In this document: positions 53,101 to 62,656 of the stretch, piece by piece
Position numbering within the stretch: the stretch's first letter is position 1
Layout: every line of letters starts with the position of its first letter
Origin: Lewinellaceae bacterium
Lineage (GTDB): Bacteria; Bacteroidota; Bacteroidia; Chitinophagales; Saprospiraceae
DNA: 64,000 nucleotides
Reading direction: 5' to 3'
Assembly (NCBI GenBank): GCA_020636195.1
Contig: JACJYH010000008.1
Span: forward strand, 1-64,000
Program-made: the position numbers and the translations under genes
Notes under the pieces: model-generated
Database searches by the model: none
The model's input: the letters and a program-made list of their open reading frames with translations, nothing else
Told to the model about the DNA's origin: nothing

Positions 53101-53203
53101 TAGGTTTATGTTTGGTATTAATTGTAAAGCTATTATACATGCATTGTTTTTAATGATATTACAAAACATGAATACGAATTGGAAGATGTCAGGGCTACGC
53201 ACC
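53001..53203. repeat. Cluster of REP-like short palindromes
   Basis: AAGATGTCAGGGCT occurs three times (53003, 53080, 53183). The first continues to a perfect hairpin TCAGGGC TCT GCCCTGA at 53009-53025. GGAGC TTGC GCTCC at 53062-53075 is another hairpin. These GC-rich units stand out in an AT-rich 706-bp gene-free gap (52902-53607). Confidence 0.7.
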
Positions 53204-53379
53204 TAAATATGTGTTGTGTGTTATTATTAAGTGAAAAAGCCAAACAACGAAATGAAAAATCAAAATCCACTAGGAGTTGTGTAAATCGTTGTGCAATATA
53301 ATGAGGCAAAGGATACAATGATCATATTTCAAAATGGATTCCGACATTCAATATTTCGATATTTAATCAATGTAAAGTC

Positions 53380-53412
53380 ATAGTCGGGTTATAGTCGGGT
53401 TATAGTCGGGTT
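53380..53412. repeat. Three tandem copies of an 11-bp unit
   Basis: ATAGTCGGGTT is repeated three times with no change. Too short and without spacers to be a CRISPR; a simple slippage repeat. Confidence 0.85.
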
Positions 53413-53448
53413 AATAGAGCAAATATGCAATGAGAATTTTCAAGCTTT

Positions 53449-53523
53449 AAGTATGTTTCAATTTTGTTTTTGGATAATAAAAAGGAACTATTTTGAGCGA
53501 AAAAGGCAAATTTTGCAATCGAT
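53449..53523. mobile_element. MITE-like element, copy 3, decayed left half
   Basis: About 75 bp match the left half of copy 2 (GTATGTTTCAATTTTGTTTT, then GGATAATAAAA, TTTTGAGCGAAAAAGGCAAA), with one A deleted from the poly-A run. The outer two bases and the whole right half are lost, and no target duplication can be seen. Confidence 0.75.
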
Positions 53524-53607
53524 TGAGCATTTAGAAGAAAAATATCTTCAATTATGGTACTTCAAATTATAGATTGTTGAATGAATTTTAACAATTTAAA
53601 ATCCTTT

Positions 53608-54246
53608 TCAGTCAGTCACCATAATTTGCAGTGCTTGGTCCAATCTGGAAAGTGTATTTGATCCATCCATAATGTAGATGTTACTGAAATTCAATTTTGC
53701 ACCTTTAGAAATTTTCACAAAACTATCTGTTATATGATTTTCTAATACATCATTGTGCACATTCCAATTCATGACACCGATACCATTTGGATCAATGACC
53801 GTGATATTGCAGGATTTAAATACATAATTGAGATAATCAGGCATGGGCTCGGAAGTGGAAAGAGATAATTTCTTCAAAGCCATTAAAGATGATTTAGATA
53901 TTTTACCCTCCTTTACACCTTCTATGTATAGATCAGGCTTGGGAACCATCACCGCTTTTGTAGTTTGTATGCCGCAAATAACTTTTTTATAATACAGCTT
54001 GATCTTGAATTCGTCAGCCGGAAACTGAGGCACTACTAAGTAAGTTGAATCGTCCATCTTTGTAAACCTTCCATTGGTAATTTTAAAATCAATTTCCAAA
54101 GGGTCAGCTCCGTTCAATGCCAGATTTACTTTATTATTGAAATTGATGTATAAACTGCTCGTTTCACCTTTTATTTCAGGGATGCCCGCAAACATATTAG
54201 ATGCCCAAAAAACTGCTAATACACAGAATAATAAATATTTAAACAT
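53608..54246 (-). CDS. Secreted protein resembling the GldM C-terminal domain
   Basis: 212 aa; signal peptide ends NMFAGIPEI. The mature part recalls the last domains of the gliding/T9SS motor protein GldM: NKVNLALNGADPLEIDFKITNGRFTK-like opening strand, PDLYIEGVKEGKISKSSLMAL, then SFVKISKGAKLNFSNIYIMDG and LDQALQIMV at the end, matching the GldM pattern kaxxGdxxxFexIxaxxxdG. It has no membrane helix or GldM N-terminus. This is judged from memory of the family. Its ATG overlaps the stop of the VOC gene by one base (TAATG on the minus strand). Confidence 0.55.
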   Translation of the reverse strand: MFKYLLFCVLAVFWASNMFAGIPEIKGETSSLYINFNNKVNLALNGADPLEIDFKITNGRFTKMDDSTYLVVPQFPADEFKIKLYYKKVICGIQTTKAVMVPKPDLYIEGVKEGKISKSSLMALKKLSLSTSEPMPDYLNYVFKSCNITVIDPNGIGVMNWNVHNDVLENHITDSFVKISKGAKLNFSNIYIMDGSNTLSRLDQALQIMVTD

Positions 54247-54653
54247 TACTTATTTTCATTATAATATTCATCAAATACTTTGTCAATGGGTTCCCAGAGC
54301 TCGATTTTTCGTCCATCACCATCCAGAATATGAACAAATTTACCATAGTCATAAGTTTCCACTTCATCACAAATGGTAACACCGGCTTCTTTGAGATCAA
54401 CCACAAGTTTTTCTAAATCTTTGACACGATAATTGACCATGAATTGTTGATCGGCATCGCCCAAATAATTTGTTTTTTCAGACATTGGACTCCATTGAAT
54501 ATAAGCCGTTTTAGAAGGGTCATCCCAAGGTCTGAATTTAAAAGTGGCTCCATACGCATCAGTATCAAAACCAAGATTTTCCTTGTACCATTGTTTTGTT
54601 TTATCAGGATCTTTTGATCGAAAAAGAATACCTCCTATGCCTGTTGTGGTCAT
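54246..54653 (-). CDS. VOC-family (glyoxalase/bleomycin-resistance fold) protein
   Basis: 135 aa, the length of a single VOC domain of two beta-alpha-beta3 units: GIGGILFRSKDPDKTKQWYKENLGF and QFMVNYRVKDLEKLVVDLKEAGV, ending DGRKIELWEP with the usual metal Glu. It lacks the first metal His seen in glyoxalase I, so the substrate is open. Cotranscribed with the GldM-C-like gene behind it. Confidence 0.88.
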   Translation of the reverse strand: MTTTGIGGILFRSKDPDKTKQWYKENLGFDTDAYGATFKFRPWDDPSKTAYIQWSPMSEKTNYLGDADQQFMVNYRVKDLEKLVVDLKEAGVTICDEVETYDYGKFVHILDGDGRKIELWEPIDKVFDEYYNENK

Positions 54654-54738
54654 GTTTGCTACTTCTATTTTTTTAATGAAATAGAAATTTTTATTAAAAG
54701 TTTAAATTGAACGCTGAGAATACCAAATTTCAAAATCT

Positions 54739-54746
54739 TACTTTTG
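54739..54746 (+). promoter_or_regulatory. Probable -7 box of ABC-F gene
   Basis: TACTTTTG fits TAnnTTTG, 20 bp before the ATG at 54767; no clear -33. Confidence 0.55.
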
Positions 54747-54766
54747 CGGAAAATACCAAATAAAGT

Positions 54767-56407
54767 ATGATTTCAGTAGATGGATTAGCGGTAGAGTTTA
54801 GTGGTACGACGTTATTTAGTGATGTATCTTTTGTGATTAATCCCACAGATAAAATCGCTTTGATGGGGAAAAATGGTGCCGGAAAATCCACTTTGATGAA
54901 AATTATTGCGGGTTTCAAAACACCTACACGTGGTCATGTCAGCAAATCCATTGACCAAATCATTGCCTATCTCCCACAGCATCTGCTTACCGAAGACGAT
55001 TCCACGGTTTTTGCTGAGGTAGGCAAGGCATATCTCGAAACCAATCAATTAAAACAAGAGATGCAAGAAATTGAACATCAATTGGTTACACGTACTGATT
55101 ATGAATCTGATGAGTACATGAAACTCATTGAAAAATCTGCTGAATTGGGAGAACGTTATTATGCATTGGAAGATGTAAACACTGATGCAGAAATTGAAAA
55201 AACCTTGTTGGGATTAGGTTTTCACAGAGACGATTTCAATAAACCGACGAGTGAATTCAGCGGAGGTTGGAGAATGCGCATTGAGTTGGCAAAAATCTTG
55301 TTGCGTGACCCTGATTTGATACTTTTGGATGAGCCTACAAATCATATCGATATTGAATCAGTCGTTTGGTTGGAAAATTTTTTAACAACCAAGGCAAAAG
55401 CTGTAATGGTGATCTCCCATGACAAAGCTTTCATAGATAATATTACCAATAGAACATTGGAGCTGACGATGGGAAAAATGTACGATTATAGAGCAAAATA
55501 TTCGCAGTATCTAGAATTAAGAGAATCTCGGAGACAGGCACAGATAAAGGCATATAAGGATCAGCAGAAAATGATTGCAGAGAGCAAGGAATTTATTGAA
55601 AGGTTTAAGGGTACTTATTCAAAGGCAAACCAGGTCAATTCTGTGGAGCGAATGCTTGAAAAATTAAAACCTATAGAAATAGACGAAGTGGATACATCCT
55701 CCTTAAAATTGAAGTTTCCACCAAGCCAACGCTCGGGAGATTTCCCTATCGTGGTCAAGCATTTATCTAAAAAATATGGCGATTATCTTGTGTTCAATGA
55801 TGCGGATTTGACCATTCATCGTGGCGAAAAAGTCGCTTTTGTGGGTAGAAATGGAGAAGGCAAATCAACATTGATCAAGGCAATTATGGGAGAAATAGAA
55901 TATAGTGGTCAATGTCAGATTGGACATAATGTTAAAATAGGATACTTCGCCCAAAACCAAGCATCCCTTTTAAATCCTGAAAAAACGATATTTCAAACCG
56001 TGGATGAAGTCGCTGAGGGCGAAATCCGAACACAGATCAAAACAATTCTTGGTTGTTTTCTCTTTTCAGGAGACGATATTGATAAAAAAGTAGGCGTTCT
56101 ATCCGGTGGTGAACGTACACGGTTGGCTATGGTAAAATTGTTATTGGAACCGGTCAACCTACTTATATTGGATGAACCTACAAACCATTTGGATCTAAAG
56201 TCTAAAGAAGTCCTTAAAGATGCATTGTTGGCTTTCGATGGAACCATGATTTTGGTGTCACACGACAGAGACTTTCTACAAGGCCTTGCTTACAAGGTTT
56301 TTGAGTTTAAAGACAAAAGAATAAAAGAACATTACGAAACTATAGATGAATTCATCGAAAGAAACCGGATGAGTACGCTGAAAGAAATAGAAAAGAAAAC
56401 TTTTTAA
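54767..56407 (+). CDS. ABC-F ATPase (Uup/YbiT-type translation factor)
   Basis: 546 aa with two ATPase domains and no membrane segment. Domain 1: Walker A GKNGAGKST near 32, signature FSGGWRMR near 162, Walker B LILLDEPTNHID. Domain 2: Walker A GRNGEGKST near 360, signature LSGGERTR near 445, Walker B LLILDEPTNHLD. The charged linker between them (about 240-310) is the P-site tRNA interaction motif. ABC-F proteins act on ribosomes; subtype (EttA, YbiT, Uup or a resistance factor) cannot be settled here, though YbiT-like length fits best. Confidence 0.93.
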   Translation: MISVDGLAVEFSGTTLFSDVSFVINPTDKIALMGKNGAGKSTLMKIIAGFKTPTRGHVSKSIDQIIAYLPQHLLTEDDSTVFAEVGKAYLETNQLKQEMQEIEHQLVTRTDYESDEYMKLIEKSAELGERYYALEDVNTDAEIEKTLLGLGFHRDDFNKPTSEFSGGWRMRIELAKILLRDPDLILLDEPTNHIDIESVVWLENFLTTKAKAVMVISHDKAFIDNITNRTLELTMGKMYDYRAKYSQYLELRESRRQAQIKAYKDQQKMIAESKEFIERFKGTYSKANQVNSVERMLEKLKPIEIDEVDTSSLKLKFPPSQRSGDFPIVVKHLSKKYGDYLVFNDADLTIHRGEKVAFVGRNGEGKSTLIKAIMGEIEYSGQCQIGHNVKIGYFAQNQASLLNPEKTIFQTVDEVAEGEIRTQIKTILGCFLFSGDDIDKKVGVLSGGERTRLAMVKLLLEPVNLLILDEPTNHLDLKSKEVLKDALLAFDGTMILVSHDRDFLQGLAYKVFEFKDKRIKEHYETIDEFIERNRMSTLKEIEKKTF

Positions 56408-56464
56408 ATGGTTTGTGGACAACTTTTGACTTTTAAAAGCAGTTATACTACCAAATAGCTCGAT

Positions 56465-57064
56465 TTGAGAGGTTTATTCATATGTATGTTACTTTTGGGA
56501 TTCCACGCTGCTAAAAGCCAAAGTCATCCTGATTTGGATAATTTCACATTATTTTCCAAAAATGGTAAGGTGTATTTAACTTGGACAATATCAGCCGGTC
56601 AAACTTGCGTAGGTACACAACTTTTCCGAAGTACTGACGATTTCAATTATGACCTAATATATCAGATCGGAGGAATATGCGGCTTGAACGACAGACCTCA
56701 AACATATGAGTATACTGATGAACAACCTATTCTAAATACCGTCAATCACTACAAAATACTCCTGAATTCTACTGTATCTGATCCTTCGCTTTCTGTCATT
56801 GTTTTAGATTTGAAGGAAGAAGAAAGTACCGTGATCCCCAATCCAATTCAATCTGACAGCAAGGTGTATTTTGAAAATTTCAGCAACCAACCAGCTGTGA
56901 TGTACATATTTTCAGAGAATGGAACACTGATTCACCAAGCTGAAACAATTGAAAATTTCTTTAGTCTTCATGAAGTACAATTTGCCCAAAATGGTGTTTA
57001 TTATTATCAAATTTTCAGAAACCAAATAGCTTTCACTTCAGGTATTTTGACTGTTAAATTGTAA
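56465..57064 (+). CDS. Small T9SS cargo protein, TTG start
   Basis: 199 aa from TTG at 56465; the upstream in-frame TAG is at 56456, so no ATG can precede, and the first internal ATG (56486) would leave no basic residue ahead of the signal helix (MRGLFICMLLLGFHAAKSQ). One FN3-like domain at about 20-115 (GKVYLTWTISAGQTCVGTQLF) and a sorting domain at about 118-199 (VIPNPIQSDSKVYFENF, VYYYQIF). It is the simplest cargo in the window. Confidence 0.78.
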   Translation: MRGLFICMLLLGFHAAKSQSHPDLDNFTLFSKNGKVYLTWTISAGQTCVGTQLFRSTDDFNYDLIYQIGGICGLNDRPQTYEYTDEQPILNTVNHYKILLNSTVSDPSLSVIVLDLKEEESTVIPNPIQSDSKVYFENFSNQPAVMYIFSENGTLIHQAETIENFFSLHEVQFAQNGVYYYQIFRNQIAFTSGILTVKL

Positions 57065-57145
57065 TTTGCCCACATAAAATCTTCATTTTAGCCAATAAAT
57101 TTACTATTTTTTAATAATTTATATATTATTTTATTTTATAATATG

Positions 57146-57153
57146 TATATTTG
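57146..57153 (+). promoter_or_regulatory. Probable -7 box of LysM-amidase gene
   Basis: TATATTTG fits TAnnTTTG, 17 bp before the ATG at 57171, in a strongly AT-rich leader. Confidence 0.55.
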
Positions 57154-57170
57154 CATTTTAAAGTAGTACC

Positions 57171-58403
57171 ATGAACCGATTAGTCATTACAACACTCATT
57201 GTATTCATTCAATACATTGGTTTTTCAGCCGGTGTAGAAACATTTGAAGCCAAGGTAAAAAGCGGTGACAACATAGTCACATTCCTTGCCAGGTATAAAC
57301 TGGAAGCACACCGATGTAATATTCAGATTTTCAAGGAGATGAATAATATCAAGGACATCAACACGCTTTATGCCGGTAAAAAATATATCCTCCCTGTGAA
57401 TATTCAAAAATTGAATGGAAACATCCAAAAAACAACGGGTATCGCTAGTAAAACTGCGCTTCAAAGAATAATGGACTACAATTCTGAAATAGAAAAAGCA
57501 GGAGTAAAACCGAAATCTCATATCAAAGATAATATGGTTTGGATTCCATTAGATGAAACCAAATGCAAGAAGGAAGAAGAAGTGGAAGATAAAAAACCAT
57601 CTTCATCAGATACAATATCAAATGACAGTTCGAGCAGAGAACCTGAGACTATAATGAAACGTTCGGGTGTAAAAACCATACAAGTCCCACTCATGGGGAG
57701 TAAATATGAAACTGTTCACATAGAAGACTTTTCTTTGCAAAATGAAGTCTATTATATCATCAGCGGTCATGGCGGACCCGATCCTGGCGCTATGAGCAAG
57801 AAAAATAGTAAAAATTTGTGCGAAGACGAATATGCTTATGATGTTGCGCTGCGGTTAGCACGAGATTTGATGCAACATGGAGCCACAGTGCATATGATCG
57901 TTCAAGATGAAAATGACGGAATAAGAGACGACTCCATATTACCCTGCGATTGCGACGAGGTTTTACAAGGAGATAAAACCATACCTATCAATCAATTACA
58001 AAGACTTAAAGACAGAGTCACCCTCATCAATCGTCTTTATCAAAAATATAAAAAACAAGGTGTAAAGGTGCAAAAAGCCATTGAAATCCATGTGGACAGC
58101 AGGAGTAAAAATAAGAGGCAAGATGTATTTTTCTACTACAATAAGTCACAAAAAAACGGTAAAAAATTAGCAGAAACGGTATATAATACCTTTGAATCCA
58201 AATATGCAAAACATCAGAAAAACAGAGGATATAGTGGCCATGTCGAAGATAGAAGTTTATACATGGTTCGCAATGTTGCACCTACGATGCTCTTTGTAGA
58301 GTTGGCCAACATAAAAAATCCGGATGATCAAAAGCGGTTACTTATCAACACCAACAGGCAAGCACTTGCCAATTGGCTTTTTGAAGGTCTTCGAAAAAAA
58401 TAA
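57171..58403 (+). CDS. LysM-containing N-acetylmuramoyl-L-alanine amidase
   Basis: 410 aa; signal peptide MNRLVITTLIVFIQYIGFSA. A LysM-like domain at about 25-77 (VKSGDNIVTFLARYKLEA, NTLYAGKKYILPV), a second weaker one at about 95-127, an acidic Ser-rich linker, and an Amidase_3 domain at about 193-410. Zinc ligands expected: His200 in ISGHGGPDPGA, Glu220 in EDEYAYDVALRL, and His in IEIHVDSR near 305; the catalytic Glu is in FVELANI near 370. It splits peptide stems from glycan during wall turnover or division. Confidence 0.9.
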   Translation: MNRLVITTLIVFIQYIGFSAGVETFEAKVKSGDNIVTFLARYKLEAHRCNIQIFKEMNNIKDINTLYAGKKYILPVNIQKLNGNIQKTTGIASKTALQRIMDYNSEIEKAGVKPKSHIKDNMVWIPLDETKCKKEEEVEDKKPSSSDTISNDSSSREPETIMKRSGVKTIQVPLMGSKYETVHIEDFSLQNEVYYIISGHGGPDPGAMSKKNSKNLCEDEYAYDVALRLARDLMQHGATVHMIVQDENDGIRDDSILPCDCDEVLQGDKTIPINQLQRLKDRVTLINRLYQKYKKQGVKVQKAIEIHVDSRSKNKRQDVFFYYNKSQKNGKKLAETVYNTFESKYAKHQKNRGYSGHVEDRSLYMVRNVAPTMLFVELANIKNPDDQKRLLINTNRQALANWLFEGLRKK

Positions 58404-58491
58404 TATAACTAAAGGTAACAAAAATTCAATGCACCTTGACTACAGTATATAACGCATTGAAAGATTAGTTTTTTAGTTAATAATATTGTGC

Positions 58492-58524
58492 AAAAAGGGA
58501 ATTCAAAAGTGAATTCTCTTTTTT
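58492..58524. terminator. Bidirectional terminator between amidase gene and pdxH
   Basis: AAAAAGGGAATTCA and TGAATTCTCTTTTTT form a stem around AAAG, ending in a six-T run; it lies between convergent stops. Confidence 0.85.
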
Positions 58525-58548
58525 ATTGATTAAGTACAAAATATTCTA

Positions 58549-59193
58549 TCATGGAGAAATCCTTTGTATGATCCACTCATTGTCATCTAAACTATACTTC
58601 AATCGATCATGCAGCCTACTTTCTCTACCCTGCCAAAATTCAATCGACGTAGGGTCAACTCGCCACCCTCCCCAATGTTCAGGCCTTGGAATCACAGGAG
58701 CATCGTGGAATTTTTCGGAGAAATGTTTCCACCTTTCATCTAAAAATTCCCTTGAAGGAATAATCTGACTTTGAGGAGATACCCATGCACCCACTTGGCT
58801 TTCTTTCGGTCTGGAATGAAAATATTCATCGGAAGCAAGATTAGATATTTTTGAAACTAACCCTTCTATCCTGATTTGACGTTGCAGTGGCAGCCATAAA
58901 AACAACATGGAAACCTGAGGATTTTCCTTCATGTCGGTTGACTTTGCACTTTCATAATTTGTAAAAAATACAAAACCATTGTCCTCTACACCCTTTAGCA
59001 GCATCGTTCTTGAAGATGGTTTACCTTTCTTTGATACAGTCGAAAGAACAAACGCATTGGGTTCTATCGTTGCATGAGACGCTGCTTGATCAAACCAACG
59101 ATGAAATTGTTCAAATGGAGATGCGCTCACTTCTTTTTCATCCAGAGAATTCAACGTATAATTCTGTCTTAAATGTGAAAACTTGTCATTCAT
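58549..59193 (-). CDS. pdxH: Pyridoxamine 5'-phosphate oxidase
   Basis: 214 aa, standard length. FMN-binding motifs: SRTMLLKGVEDNGFVFFTNY, SAKSTDMKENPQVSMLFLW, RQIRIEG; dimer/PLP part: SRPKESQVGAWVS and the final HWGGWRV, EFWQGRESRLHDR. It oxidises pyridoxine/pyridoxamine phosphate to PLP. Its start overlaps the RND pump stop by 8 bp, so it is carried on the efflux operon, an unrelated-looking association. Confidence 0.97.
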   Translation of the reverse strand: MNDKFSHLRQNYTLNSLDEKEVSASPFEQFHRWFDQAASHATIEPNAFVLSTVSKKGKPSSRTMLLKGVEDNGFVFFTNYESAKSTDMKENPQVSMLFLWLPLQRQIRIEGLVSKISNLASDEYFHSRPKESQVGAWVSPQSQIIPSREFLDERWKHFSEKFHDAPVIPRPEHWGGWRVDPTSIEFWQGRESRLHDRLKYSLDDNEWIIQRISP

Positions 59194-62100
59194 ATATTTT
59201 ACTTTTTACATCTTCATCTGTTAAGTGATATCTTTTGCTACCGTAAGAAAACCTCATAATCAATCTATACACGATCCAATACATCACTGGAACGATTACC
59301 AAGGTCAAAAATGTAGCAAAAGTAAGTCCATAGATAACCGTCCAAGCCATCGGTCCCCAGATAGCAGTATTATCACCACCAATAAAAAATTCCGGATCCC
59401 AATTTCGTACAAAGCTGAAAAAATTGATATTCAACCCAATAGCAAGTGGTATCAAGCCCAAAACTGTTGTAATTGCCGTCAATAAAACAGGCCTTAGACG
59501 TGTTCCACCGGATTTTATAATAATGTCTATCACTTCCTTTCTATCCAAAAGATCTACGTGGATTAATCCCAATTCTTCAGCACGTCTCTTTTTCTCCAAT
59601 AAAATAAAATCCAACAAAACTATGGCGTTATTTACTACTACACCTGCCAGTGAAATGATTCCAACACCTGAAAAGATGATCGAAATAGTAGAACCACTGA
59701 TGCTATATCCCAAAAATACACCTATCACACTCAAAAATACCGACATCATGATGATAAATGGAATTGCAAAAGAATTGAATTGAGAAACCAAGATAAAGAA
59801 AATCAAAAAGATAGCTATTAAGAATGCAGATGACAAGAAACCCATGTCTTCTGCTTGCTGTTGCTGTTCTCCGGTAAATTCATATGTATATCCTGACGGC
59901 ATTTTGAATTGATCCATTGAAGATTTAATCTGTGATACAACTTCATTAGAATTATGGCTAGAAAGTACGTTTGAAGCAATGGTGACCATTCTTTCTGAAT
60001 TCTTACGCTTTATGGAAGAATATGTACTAGAATATTCAAACTTGGCCACCGCAGAAATCGGAACCTGCACGATTTTTCCATTGGCAGGATTTCTAAAGGT
60101 GATTTTTTGATTCATCAAGGCCTCGATATCATTCCTCGATTTATCATCCAATCTTACTGTTATAGGAAATTCGTCTTCTCCATCCTTAAACTTTGAAACT
60201 TCCTTGCCGAAAACCGAAGTACGAATAGCTGAAGCGATGCTGTATGTGGACAATTCATACCTTCGTGCTGCTTCACGATCAATGTTCACCAAAAGCTCAG
60301 GTTTTCCTATTTTGATGTCTGACTTTAACTCTTCGATTCCTCCAATATTCCTACCATTGATATATTTCACCATTCTATCAGACAATACAATCAATGAATC
60401 TACACTCTCACCTCTCACTTCTATATTTATGGGTTTTCCAGCAGGCGGACCATCTGCATTTTTGTCAAAAACCACTTGAACTCCCGGATAACCTTTGATA
60501 TCTTGTCTAAGTTCGTTTAATATATCCGTCGTTGAAATTCCTTCTCTTTTGTCAAACTGTACAAATGAAATCGTAATTCTTGCTTTATTCGGTGTAACAC
60601 CAGGTTCAGGTACGGCGTTTGGATCGGAAGTATTTTCTCCCACTTGGGTCAATACGGCATCTACAATCTGGCGTTTCCCTTTAAGGCGGTTTTCTATTTT
60701 AGCTTCGATATCTTTCACAACTTTGTTTGTTGCTTCAATATCAGATCCTAATGGCAATTCTATAAATGCATTGATATACTGAGGATCCGCATTTGGAAAA
60801 AACTCCACCTTAGGTTGTCTGATAACCATCAATACCAATGACAGAATCAGCAATCCCAGATTCACAAACATCATTAGAAATGGTCTTCCTAGTGACCATC
60901 TAACAAAATCGTCATAGTTATTTTCTAACCAAGGCAAGACAACTCTCTGAAACCATGCAGCAATTGGTGTTAATAAAAAATGATTTACCAAAGTCAAGAC
61001 AATGACAATCACTGCCAAATTTCCAAGCCATTGGACTCCTGCTGCATACATGATCAACATGATGATGAGATATATTCCGATCCTTTTAGCTAGTTTTTTA
61101 AGTGCCCGTTTTTGGTTCAGGTCATCGGATGTATTACTTTCCACTTCCATGAACCGTTTGGCAAAAACCGGATTGATAACCAAAGCAACAAATAATGATG
61201 AAGTCAACACAATGATCAAAGTGAGTGGGAAATACTTCATAAACTCGCCCATAATCCCAGGCCAAAATCCAAGTGGAATAAACGCAGCCAATGTCGTTGC
61301 TGTAGAAGCAATGATGGGAACAGCTATCTCTCCCACCCCAAACTTTGCAGCTTGGTAGGCAGTATAGCCTTCTTGCATGTAACGATACATATTTTCCACT
61401 GCCACGATGGCATTATCAACCAACATCCCTAATGCCAACACCAATGCAAATAATACAACAATATTCAGTGTAATGCCCATCAGATTCAAAATCAGAAAAC
61501 CAAGAACCATAGACATAGGGATTGCAATACCCACAAATGAGGCATTTCGTAATCCTAAAAAGAACAACAATACCAATGTCACTAAAATAACACCGGATAT
61601 AATATTATTTTCTAAGTTATTAACTTCACGTCGCGTGTTGATGGATTGGTCATTAAAAACTGAAATCTTAAGATTATCAGGGAAAACGGCTTTGACTTCA
61701 TTGAGTTCTTTGTCTATCTGGTCAGCTGCTTCTAGGAGGTTTTGACCCTTTCTCTTGATTACATCTAAGGAAATCACCGGCAAACCATCTGATCTGGAGT
61801 AACTGGTCCGATCTTGATATCCATAATATACTTGAGCAATATCCTTGAGTACAATAGGTCTTTGATTTTCGCTTTTTACGATCATGTTTGCTATTTGATC
61901 GGCACTTTCAAATTGACCCACTACTCTTAATCCTCTCTTAAAATCATTATTGAGAATTTCTCCACCAGACATGGTAAGGTTTTCTGCTGAAATTGCATTT
62001 TCTATATCATTAAATGATACCTTCAGTGATTGCATTTTCAGTAGATCTACATCCACCCTCATCTCTCTATCTAACGCACCCTTGAGGTTTACCTTAGAAA

Positions 62101-62656
62101 CTTGATTGATATTTTCTATTCTATCCTGAAGGTCTTCAGCGTATCTTTTTAAATCATCATTGGAATAATCTCCCGAAATATTGATGGTCACTATCGGAAT
62201 GTCAGAAAAATTTATTTCCAAAACCGATGGTTCTTCAGTTAGATCCGTTGGTAGATCTTGCTTTGCCTTATCTACTGCATCTTTTACTTTACGAACGACA
62301 GCTTCAATGTCCAAATCAGCTTCAAATTCGGCAATAATCACAGAAAAGTCTTGAATAGAAGTTGAATTTACATTCTTTATACCGCTGATATTTTCTATTT
62401 GCTTCTCCAAAGGTCTTGTCACCAAATTTTCAATTTCACTTGCAGAATTACCAAAATAGGGCGTATTGATGTACACTGTAGGTAAGGTAGCTTCCGGAAA
62501 TTGTTCTTTGGGCATCCTGATGTATGCCAAAGTACCTAAAATAAATATCATGATAGCCAGTAAGAATATACTTGTGCTATTATTGACCGACAAGGTGGTG
62601 ATGCCAAACTCTTTGAGCCTATTCTTAGTTTGTGGCCCTTCGCTCATTTTCGTCAT
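59186..62656 (-). CDS. RND-family efflux permease
   Basis: 1156 aa with the 12-helix, two-porter-loop layout. Marks: N-terminal NSTSIFLLAIMIFILGTLAY, porter domain with EIENLVTRPLEKQIENI, the TM4 proton relay LVDNAIVAVENMYRYM near 410, the FAG-like TTLAAFIPLG, and the mirrored second half GVVVNNAIVLLDFI. It is somewhat longer than AcrB (1049). It exports drugs, detergents or lipids powered by protons; the substrate is not deducible. Its ATG overlaps the adaptor stop as ATGA. Confidence 0.95.
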   Translation of the reverse strand: MTKMSEGPQTKNRLKEFGITTLSVNNSTSIFLLAIMIFILGTLAYIRMPKEQFPEATLPTVYINTPYFGNSASEIENLVTRPLEKQIENISGIKNVNSTSIQDFSVIIAEFEADLDIEAVVRKVKDAVDKAKQDLPTDLTEEPSVLEINFSDIPIVTINISGDYSNDDLKRYAEDLQDRIENINQVSKVNLKGALDREMRVDVDLLKMQSLKVSFNDIENAISAENLTMSGGEILNNDFKRGLRVVGQFESADQIANMIVKSENQRPIVLKDIAQVYYGYQDRTSYSRSDGLPVISLDVIKRKGQNLLEAADQIDKELNEVKAVFPDNLKISVFNDQSINTRREVNNLENNIISGVILVTLVLLFFLGLRNASFVGIAIPMSMVLGFLILNLMGITLNIVVLFALVLALGMLVDNAIVAVENMYRYMQEGYTAYQAAKFGVGEIAVPIIASTATTLAAFIPLGFWPGIMGEFMKYFPLTLIIVLTSSLFVALVINPVFAKRFMEVESNTSDDLNQKRALKKLAKRIGIYLIIMLIMYAAGVQWLGNLAVIVIVLTLVNHFLLTPIAAWFQRVVLPWLENNYDDFVRWSLGRPFLMMFVNLGLLILSLVLMVIRQPKVEFFPNADPQYINAFIELPLGSDIEATNKVVKDIEAKIENRLKGKRQIVDAVLTQVGENTSDPNAVPEPGVTPNKARITISFVQFDKREGISTTDILNELRQDIKGYPGVQVVFDKNADGPPAGKPINIEVRGESVDSLIVLSDRMVKYINGRNIGGIEELKSDIKIGKPELLVNIDREAARRYELSTYSIASAIRTSVFGKEVSKFKDGEDEFPITVRLDDKSRNDIEALMNQKITFRNPANGKIVQVPISAVAKFEYSSTYSSIKRKNSERMVTIASNVLSSHNSNEVVSQIKSSMDQFKMPSGYTYEFTGEQQQQAEDMGFLSSAFLIAIFLIFFILVSQFNSFAIPFIIMMSVFLSVIGVFLGYSISGSTISIIFSGVGIISLAGVVVNNAIVLLDFILLEKKRRAEELGLIHVDLLDRKEVIDIIIKSGGTRLRPVLLTAITTVLGLIPLAIGLNINFFSFVRNWDPEFFIGGDNTAIWGPMAWTVIYGLTFATFLTLVIVPVMYWIVYRLIMRFSYGSKRYHLTDEDVKSKIYE

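Noticed and set aside
53133..53318. 61-codon minus-strand ORF in the repeat-rich gap
   Set aside because: No signal peptide, motif, or start context; it runs through a palindromic repeat.
53380..53412. CRISPR array
   Set aside because: The 11-bp units are directly adjacent, with no spacers and no cas genes.
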